Assembly (NCBI RefSeq): GCF_024172185.1
Contig: NZ_JAMZEC010000001.1
Span: forward strand, 930,001 to 994,000
Reading direction: 5' to 3'
Origin: Nonomuraea roseoviolacea subsp. carminata
Lineage (GTDB): Bacteria; Actinomycetota; Actinomycetes; Streptosporangiales; Streptosporangiaceae
Length of the DNA: 64,000 nt
The translations under genes were made by a program, and so were the position numbers. Numbering within the stretch: position 1 is the first letter of the stretch; each line of letters opens with the position of its first letter. Shown here piece by piece: positions 1-7,300 of this stretch. Under the pieces are notes generated by a model. The model was given only the letters and a program-made list of their open reading frames with translations. It made no database searches and was not told the DNA's origin.

Positions 1-861
1 GAGCGCCGCGGCCATGCGTTGCCGGAACCGCGGGTCGGACATCTTGGCGGCGTCGCCGCGGTTGCGCATGTTCCCGCACTCGATGAACACCGCCGGCCGC
101 GTCGACAGGTTGAGCCCGCCCAGGTCGGTGCGGACCGACAGGCCGTTCCTGGCGGTGTAGGTGGCGTACGGCAGGCCGGTGAGGCGGTGGAAGGCGTCGC
201 GCACGTCGAGCCCCAGCCGCCGGGACGGGCGGATGATGGCGTCGTTGTGGCCCGCGACGAGGCCGGGCAGGATCACGTGGAAGCCGTGTCCGGAGGCGAC
301 CGCCCCGTCGCCGTGGACGGACAGGACGGCGTCGGCCCTGGCCTTGTTGCCGATGGCGGCCCGCTCGGTGACGCACGGGCCGACGCCCTCGTCGTCCGGC
401 CGGGTGAGCACCACCTTGGCGCCCTCGGCGAGGAGCAGCGGGCGCAGGCGGCGGGCGACGTCCCAGGTGAAGGCGTGCTCGGGGTATCCGGCGTCCGTGC
501 TGGTGCCGGTGGTGTTGCACGGCTTGCGGCCGGTGATGACGTCGACCTGGCGGTTGATCTGAGCGGGGTGGGCGGCGTTGCCGCCGTTGTGGCCGGGGTC
601 GATCACGACGACCTTCCCGGCCAGCGGCCTGCCGGCCCGCTCGCCCTGGGGCCCGGTGGGCGTCCCCGGGGCGCCTTGGGGCCCCGCGCTTGGGGAGCGC
701 GCGCCCTGGGGCTCGGTGAGCGGCGCCCGCGCGGCCGGCGACCGCGTGCCGGGCGGCGTGGTCGCCTCGCGGGCGGGCGGGCTCGCGCCGCCGCCGCATG
801 CCGTGGCCAGTGTCGCCACCAGCGCGGCGGCGATCGCCGGTGCCGTCCCGTCGGCGCGCAT
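1..861 (-). CDS. N-acetylmuramoyl-L-alanine amidase (Amidase_3), probable lipoprotein, C-terminus cut by window edge
   Basis: Zinc-dependent peptidoglycan amidase expected to cleave the bond between muramic acid and the stem peptide outside the membrane. The first 22 residues form a short hydrophobic signal ending in ATAC, a loose lipobox. Residues about 25-80 are a Pro/Gly/Ala-rich linker with repeated GPQG-like units. The catalytic domain begins near residue 84 with VVVIDPGHNGG and continues with PEH, SVHGD and IECGN, which hold the zinc ligands and catalytic Glu known in the family. The frame is open from the ATG at 861 to base 1, 287 codons, so the last residues are missing. The downstream gene on this strand lies outside the window. 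Family assignment is firm; lipidation is inference. Confidence 0.85.
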   Translation of the reverse strand, partial: MRADGTAPAIAAALVATLATACGGGASPPAREATTPPGTRSPAARAPLTEPQGARSPSAGPQGAPGTPTGPQGERAGRPLAGKVVVIDPGHNGGNAAHPAQINRQVDVITGRKPCNTTGTSTDAGYPEHAFTWDVARRLRPLLLAEGAKVVLTRPDDEGVGPCVTERAAIGNKARADAVLSVHGDGAVASGHGFHVILPGLVAGHNDAIIRPSRRLGLDVRDAFHRLTGLPYATYTARNGLSVRTDLGGLNLSTRPAVFIECGNMRNRGDAAKMSDPRFRQRMAAAL

Positions 862-932
862 GCCTCAGACCGTACCGGCCGCCCGCGCACGCCCCGGTCT
901 ACGTAACGCCCGGATTGGGAAGATCTTGACGA

Positions 933-3524
933 TCAGGGCAGCAGCTCTACGGTCCCCCTCTCCCCGTCCACGCGCACGCGGTCGCCGTCGCGCAGCCGCA
1001 TGGTGGCGTTGCCCGTCCCCACGACGGCCGGGATGCCGAGCTCCCTGGCCACGATCGAGGCGTGCGACAGCGGCGCCCCCATGTCGGTCACGACGGCCGC
1101 CGCGCGCGGGAACATGGGCGTCCACCCCACGTTCGTCAGCGTCGTGACCAGGATCTCGCCGGCCCGCAGCCGCTCGCCGTCCTCGGGGCCGGACAGCACC
1201 CGCACCACGCCCTCCACGACGCCCGGCGCGCCGGGGAAACCGGTCACGGTGTCGGCGGCGGGCGCGGACGCGCCGCGCGCGTCGTACACGTCGCCGCGCC
1301 GGTCCGGGTCCGCCGCCCAGCGCACCGGGTCGAACGGGCCGACGATCAGCGCCGGGTACGGGGGCAGCGCGGCGTACCGCTCGTACGTGGCACGCCGCAC
1401 CGGGACGCGGGCCAGCGGCCCGGACGAGCCGCGCAGCACGGCGAGGATCTCCTCCAGGTGCAGGAAGAACAGGTCGTCGCCGTGCCCGGTCAGCTCACCG
1501 GCGCGCACCACGAACGCGCGCAGCACCCAGAACGCCCGGATGACCTCGGAGCGCGTGGCCTCGCGGTCGCGCACCACCTGGTTCCAGCGGCGGACCCGCT
1601 CCCGCATCCGCGCCACCCGGCGCGGATAGCGGCGGGCGAAGCGCTCCCAGGCGGCGTCGCGGGCCTCCTTCTGGCGTTCGAGCAGCGCCCGCGTGCCCTC
1701 GGCGGCGTCGCGCAGGCCGGCCAGCGCCGCGTCGATCCAGGCGGGGTCCTCGCCGGGCCGCGGCAGGGACACCTCGAACTCGTGCGGCCCGCGATGCCCG
1801 TAGGTCCTGGCCCAGGTGTCGCGGTCGATCTCGCCGGCGGCCAGCCAGGCCAGGCCGGTGACCGGCCCGAGACTGGCCAGCTCGCCGCCGGCGCCCGCGC
1901 CGGTCAGCATGGCCTCGGCCTCGACCTCGCCCACCAGGCGGCGCAGCTTGTCGCGGGTCCACACGAGCGTCGCGCCGCCCTGGCGGCCGGCCGCCTCCAG
2001 CATGCGGCAGGCGGTGACGAGGTGCGGCTCGATCTCGTCCGCCCAGAGCGCGGCCAGCTCGGGGCCGGTCGCGGTGGCGGCGATCCGGGCCCGCAGTTCC
2101 TCGCACCGCCGCTGGGAGGTGGCGAGGAACGCGGGCATGCCCCTGAGGTTGTCGCGCACGCGGCGGCGCAGGTTCAACGCCATGGGCAGCGTCCGTCTGA
2201 TGATCTCCCAGCGGGAGGTCGTCAGCAGCGGCACGTCGAGGCCGGGCGGCAGCTTGCCGAAGACCTGCTCCACGGCGCCGAGCCGGCTCTCCATGCCGAG
2301 GGCGCGGGCGATGGAGAAGGTCACGCTGAGGTTCATGTAGAAGCGGCCGCCGATGTTGCCGACCAGGTCGAAGCCGGGCAGCGTCGAGGCGTGCATCGCC
2401 TCGTGGATGAACAGGCGGACGAACGACCAGGTCGCGGGCGTCATCACGTCGGGGATGGCCTCGCCGAGGTTGCCGGCGGTCCACAGCTCGCCGCCCTTGA
2501 GGCTGTCGTTCCACTCCTCGACCTCGGGGGCGAGATTGGTGATGGGCCGCGCCTGGAGGATGAACAGCTCGCCGTCGCGGCGGGCCCACTCCACGTCCAT
2601 CGGTGTGCCGTACAGCTCCTGGATCCGGGACCCCAGCTCCGCCAGCCGTACGGCCTGCTGATCGTCCAGCACCGGACGGTGGCGCAGCTCGGCGGGCACG
2701 GGCCGCTCCCGGGTGCCGCCGGGGACGCGCGCGGTCATCACGGCCTTGTCGCCGATCCGGGTCTCGGTCACGGCGCCGCCCGACACGACGACCGTGTCGG
2801 GCGTGACCTGGCCGCCGACGACGGCCTCGCCGAGCCCCCAGGAGGCGTTGACGACGGTACGGTCGCGGGCGCCGGTGACGGGGTCGGCGGTGAACATGAC
2901 GCCCGCCGCGTCGGCGTCGACGAGCTCCTGCACCACCACGGCCAGGGCCACGTCGTCGTGCGGCACGCCGTTGTGCTCCCGGTAGGCGACGGCGCGCTCG
3001 TTCCACAGCGACGCCCAGCAGCGTTTCACCGCGTCGAGCAGCCCGTCGCGCTCGACGCCGAGATAGGTGTCCTGCTGGCCGGCGAACGACATGTCCGGCA
3101 GGTCCTCGGCGGTGGCGGACGAGCGGACGGCGACGACCGCCCGTCCGTCGCCGAGCGCGTCGTAGGCGGCGCGGATCTCGGCGGCCAGGCCGGGCGGCAT
3201 CTCCCGCCGCTCGAACAGCTCGGCGACGCGGGCGGGGTGGCCGGCGGCATCGCGGGCGGTGTCGCGGGAGGCGTCGCGGACCGTGTCGTGGGAGGCGTCG
3301 CGGACCGTGTCGCGGGTGGCGGCGCGGGAGGTGTCGTGGCGTACGGCGGCCTCGGCGAGCTGCTCGCGGAAGCCCGCCGTGAACTCCCGGTAGGCGGCCG
3401 TGGTGATGTGGAACCCGCCGGGCACGGGCAGCCCGGCGCGGCTCAGTCGCGCCAGCGAGGCGCCCTTGCCGCCCACCGTCTCCAGGTCGGCGCCCTCGTC
3501 GTCGAACGGCAGCACGGCCTTCAT
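933..3524 (-). CDS. rph: Rifampin phosphotransferase-like PEP-synthase family enzyme
   Basis: 863 residues, the usual length of rifampin phosphotransferases, which use ATP to phosphorylate rifamycins. The N-terminal ATP-grasp part has VGGKGASLARLSRAGLPVPG and VRSSATAEDLPDMSFAGQQ. The middle part carries WNDSLKGGELWTAGNLGEAI and PDVMTPATWSF, a region I associate with the rifamycin-binding domain rather than with true PEP synthases. The C-terminal swivelling domain has the phosphohistidine motif PLSHASIVARELGIPAVVG. The ATG at 3524 follows a GGGGAG ribosome site and overlaps the stop of the TetR gene by 3 bases, so the two are translationally coupled. An unusual charged tandem repeat (units like RDTVRDAS) occupies residues about 60-92 of the ATP-grasp domain. 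A generic PEP/pyruvate-binding dikinase is the alternative. Confidence 0.72.
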   Translation of the reverse strand: MKAVLPFDDEGADLETVGGKGASLARLSRAGLPVPGGFHITTAAYREFTAGFREQLAEAAVRHDTSRAATRDTVRDASHDTVRDASRDTARDAAGHPARVAELFERREMPPGLAAEIRAAYDALGDGRAVVAVRSSATAEDLPDMSFAGQQDTYLGVERDGLLDAVKRCWASLWNERAVAYREHNGVPHDDVALAVVVQELVDADAAGVMFTADPVTGARDRTVVNASWGLGEAVVGGQVTPDTVVVSGGAVTETRIGDKAVMTARVPGGTRERPVPAELRHRPVLDDQQAVRLAELGSRIQELYGTPMDVEWARRDGELFILQARPITNLAPEVEEWNDSLKGGELWTAGNLGEAIPDVMTPATWSFVRLFIHEAMHASTLPGFDLVGNIGGRFYMNLSVTFSIARALGMESRLGAVEQVFGKLPPGLDVPLLTTSRWEIIRRTLPMALNLRRRVRDNLRGMPAFLATSQRRCEELRARIAATATGPELAALWADEIEPHLVTACRMLEAAGRQGGATLVWTRDKLRRLVGEVEAEAMLTGAGAGGELASLGPVTGLAWLAAGEIDRDTWARTYGHRGPHEFEVSLPRPGEDPAWIDAALAGLRDAAEGTRALLERQKEARDAAWERFARRYPRRVARMRERVRRWNQVVRDREATRSEVIRAFWVLRAFVVRAGELTGHGDDLFFLHLEEILAVLRGSSGPLARVPVRRATYERYAALPPYPALIVGPFDPVRWAADPDRRGDVYDARGASAPAADTVTGFPGAPGVVEGVVRVLSGPEDGERLRAGEILVTTLTNVGWTPMFPRAAAVVTDMGAPLSHASIVARELGIPAVVGTGNATMRLRDGDRVRVDGERGTVELLP

Positions 3525-4297
3525 GCCCGGCTCCCCTCTGCGCCGGTGACGGCGTCCATGGTCTCCAGGGGGACGTCCAGGGACGCCGCCAGTTTGGTCA
3601 GCGCGATCTCGCGCATGCCGGCGAGGTAGCCGGCGGTGGCCTGCCGGACGGCGCGGGCGCCCTCGTCTTCCAGGGGCGTGCCCGAGCCGATGGCCAGGTC
3701 CACGGTCTCGGCGATCAGGGCGGGCAGCCGCTCCTCCGCGGGCTCGGACCCGGGCGGCAGCATGCCCCGCGTCATGAGGAACCCGTAGAGCACGGCGCTC
3801 AGCACGGAGACCCGCTCCTCCGGCGTGGGGCCGGGACGCAGCGCGCCGTGCCGGCCGAGCACCGCCAGGTAGCCCTCGAACGCGGCCAGCTGCCCCGCCA
3901 GGACCTGGGAGGCGTCCGCCGCGCCGAGCCGCTTCTGCCGTACGAGCTTGCCCAGCACCTCGGAGTCGCCCGTCATCAGCGCCGTCATCAGCGGCCGGCG
4001 CAGCAGGCCCGCGGCGAGCTCGCGGACCAGCTCGCGCAGCGTGGCGGGCGCGGCGGCGGCCACCTCCTCCAGCATGCCCACCCGGTCGCGGCGCAGCAGC
4101 GCCGAGAACAGCGCCTCCCGGGTCTTCCAGTGCAGGTAGATCGTGCCCTTGGCGACACCCGCGCCCCGGGCCACGTCGTCGATCGTCGTCTTGTCGTAGC
4201 CCCAGCGCAGGATCAGCTCCGCGGCGGCGTCGAGGATCCGGTGCGCCCGCTCCAGCCGGCTCGCCGGATCCTGCGGGGGCCTTCCCGTCCTGACCAT
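3521..4297 (-). CDS. TetR/AcrR-family transcriptional regulator
   Basis: 258-residue one-component regulator. The N-terminal helix-turn-helix is clear: RILDAAAELILRWGYDKTTI, then DDVARGAGVAKGTIYLHW. The C-terminal ligand domain is Leu/Ala-rich and not diagnostic. Its stop overlaps the start of the rph-like gene (ATGA), so it is the first gene of that operon and probably represses it and itself. A 24-bp imperfect inverted repeat lies 20-44 bases upstream of the ATG and is the natural operator candidate. At 258 residues it is slightly longer than the usual 190-220. The inducer is unknown; a rifamycin-like compound is inference from the partner gene. Confidence 0.88.
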   Translation of the reverse strand: MVRTGRPPQDPASRLERAHRILDAAAELILRWGYDKTTIDDVARGAGVAKGTIYLHWKTREALFSALLRRDRVGMLEEVAAAAPATLRELVRELAAGLLRRPLMTALMTGDSEVLGKLVRQKRLGAADASQVLAGQLAAFEGYLAVLGRHGALRPGPTPEERVSVLSAVLYGFLMTRGMLPPGSEPAEERLPALIAETVDLAIGSGTPLEDEGARAVRQATAGYLAGMREIALTKLAASLDVPLETMDAVTGAEGSRA

Positions 4298-4317
4298 GTC
4301 GTCTCACCCCAGTTTCG

Positions 4318-4341
4318 TGACTGGATAAGACTATGTGGTCA
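4318..4341. promoter_or_regulatory. Candidate TetR operator
   Basis: Imperfect palindrome with the pattern TGAC-N3-ATA-N4-TAT-N3-GTCA, immediately upstream of the TetR start codon. TetR-family repressors commonly bind such sites over their own promoter. No second copy was seen nearby. Confidence 0.4.
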
Positions 4342-4358
4342 ATCAATTCATCGCAACG

Positions 4359-7300
4359 TCACCCGATCCTCGCCAGGAGTTCGGCCGCCTGCGGCGCGAA
4401 GGCGGCGTCACCGGTGGCCACGGCCGTCTCCAGCAGGCGCCGGGCCGTGGCGAGGTCGCCGTGCTCGTACCGGATCTCGCCCAGCCGGAAGGCCGCCTCC
4501 GCCACCAGGTCGGGCCGGTCCGTGAGGGTCAGGGTCAGCTCGTAGTGGCGCAGCGCCCCGTCGCGGTCGCCCAGCCAGTGGCACAGCTCGCCCAGGTGCG
4601 CCGCCGCCATGCCCGACTCGAGGTCGCCCGAGTCGATCACCCGCTGGTACCAGCCGAGCGCCTCGGGATAGTCGCGCGCCCGTTTCGCCAGCGCGCCCAG
4701 GTACATCGCCGCCACGGCCGCCGTGTGCCCGTCCTCGGCGTCCAGCGCCTGCAGGTACCAGCGGCGGGCCTCCGCCTCGTCCTCGTCGTGGTACGTCTCG
4801 CCGATGGCGATCACGGCGCGGGCGGCCAGGTCCGGGTCGCCCGCGTCCAGGACCCGCCGGTAGGTCCGGCGGCCCTCGTCCACCTCGCCGGCGGCGACCA
4901 GGGCCTGGGCGAGCAGGGCGAGGGCCGTGGGCTCGCCGGTCGCGGCCGCCTCGCGCAGCGTCCGCAGGGCGGCCTCCGTGTCGCCCTGGCGTTCCTGCAG
5001 CATGCCGAGCAGGCCGCCGAACACGCCCGGCGCGGGGCTGTCGGCGTCGCCGGCCTGCCGTTCGGCCAGGCTGTAGAAGGCGTCGGAGTCGCCCTCGGCG
5101 TCGAGCAGCGCGAGCAGCCTGCCCCCGGCGACGAACCGCACACCGGGATCGTCGTGCTCGTGGAGCCGCTCGAACATCGCCCGCGCCTCGGCGGTGCGCC
5201 CCAGCTCGGCGAGGCGCTGCGCCACGTCCAGCTCGACGAACGGGCCGGAGCCGGCCAGCTCGTAGTAGGGGCGGACGGCGCCGGGGTCCGGGCAGCTCGC
5301 CGCCAGCTCGCGCGCCACCGCCACGCCGTCCTCACCCATGACCCCCAGGACCCGCACGGCCAGCGCGTGCGCGCCACCCTCGTGCGCCAGGCGGGCGGTC
5401 GCCTCCAGCTCCTCCATCGCGGTACGGGCCATCGCGGTATGGGCCTGCGCGGTGGGGATCATCGCGGTGCGGGCCTGCGCGGTGGGGGCCATCGCGGTGG
5501 GGGCCATCGCGGTGCGGGCCTGCGCGGTGGGGGCCATCGCGGTGGGGGCCATCGCGGCGCGGGCCTGCGCGGTGCGGGCAGCCGCGGCGGCGGCGAACGC
5601 CTCGGCGGCGCCCTGCAGATCGCCCGCGTCCCGCAGGCGGGCGCCCAGCAGCAGCCCGGCCCGCGCCACGGCGTCGGGATCACCGGAGGCCATGGCCAGG
5701 CGCGCCTCACGCGCGGCCTCATCCAGGTCGCCCAGCTCATCGAGAACGACGGCGAGATCGGCCCGCGCGCCACCCACGACGGCGGCATGGGGCGCGCCAC
5801 TACCCGCCGCGGCAGGGCGGGACAGGAGGTTCCCGTCGCCTGTCGCGGAAAGCACACCGCCGCCCCCCGCGCCGAGACCAGACGGGTGGGTCTCCACCCC
5901 GGCCGCGGCGGACACACCGCTACCCGTGACACCGGGCCCGGACAGGACGGTGTCCACGCCGGTCGCGGACAGCACGCCGCTCCCTCCCTCGGGGCCGGGT
6001 AGGACGGGCTCCACGAAGGTCGCGGAGAGCCCGCCGCCCATGATGTCGCGGCCTGCGGCGTCGCGGCCTGCGGTGCCGGGACCCGCAGCATCGGGGCCCG
6101 CGGCGTCAGAGCCCGCGGCATCGGAGCCCGCGGCATCGGAGCCGGTCGGGTCGTTTCCTGCGGTCTCCCGGGAGACGGCGCTGATTCCCTCGCGGTAGGC
6201 CGCCGCCGCGCCCAGCAGGTCGCCCGCCGCCCGGAGACATGCGCCCCGCACCCGGTGGCCGAGCACGACGGTCTCGGGATCGCCCGTGTCCACCGCCCGC
6301 CGCGCCTCCGCCTCGGCGGCCTCGTAGCGCTCGTGGCGTACCAGGTGGACCATCAGGGCCCACAGGGAGGCGAGATCGCCCGCCTCGGCCCCCGCGGCGA
6401 GGGCCCGGCCGGCGCCTTCGGGGTCGCCGAGCTCGTCGAGCACGCCGGCGAGCGCGACGGCGGTGGCGGGCATCGCGGCCCCGAGGGCATCCGCGGCGCC
6501 GACGAGGTCACCCCGTCCGCGCCTGGCGACGGCGATCCCCCGCCAGGCTGCCTCGGCAAGCCCCGGGACGGCGGCCTCGCCGCTCCCACGCCAGGCGGTC
6601 TCGGTGACGGGTCGCAGGCACAGCTCGGCGTGGGAGTGACGCCCCTCGTCCGACAGCAGCGCGCCCAGCCCGAGCCGCGCGCGTGCGGCCGTTCCGGCGT
6701 CGGCGCGCTCGGCGACGTGCTGGTAGAGCGCCTCACCGTCCCGGCCGCCCAGCTCCCGGGCCACCTCCAGCACGAGCGCGTACGCCCTCCCCAGCCCCCT
6801 CAGGTCGCCCAGCCCCCTCAGCTCGCCCAGGGCCGCCAAGGCGCCGTCCACGTCGCCGGTGGCCGCCAGGGCCGCGGGGCGTTCCTCCGGCGTGGCCAGC
6901 CCGAGCCGCAGGCGGGCCGCGAGCGTCACGACCGGGTTCTCGTCCAGTTCCGCCGCGCGCCGCCAGGCGGCCCGGGCGCCCTCCTCGTCACCGGCCCCGG
7001 CCAGCGCGTCCGCACCCTCCAGCAGGATCTCTCCCGTGAGGTCCGGTTCCAGCTCGACGGCCCGCTCGAACGCCGCCCGAGCCCCTTCCGGGTCCCCCGC
7101 CGCCGCCCGCGCCGCGCCGAGCACCCGCGCCGCCCACCCGGCGAGCTCCTCCGGTACGGCATCGGCCGCCTCCTCCGCCACCGTCAGAGCGGCCGTGGCC
7201 TCCCCCGCCTCGCGCAGGAACGCGGCCAGGTACAGCGGGGCCGCCTCACCGGTCAGCGTGTCCAGCAGCCCACGGGCCTCCTCCACCCGCCCGAGCTCGG

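Noticed and set aside
1062..3629. Long open frame antisense to the rph-like gene
   Set aside because: Same GC effect; no recognisable motif, and the minus strand carries full enzyme motifs.
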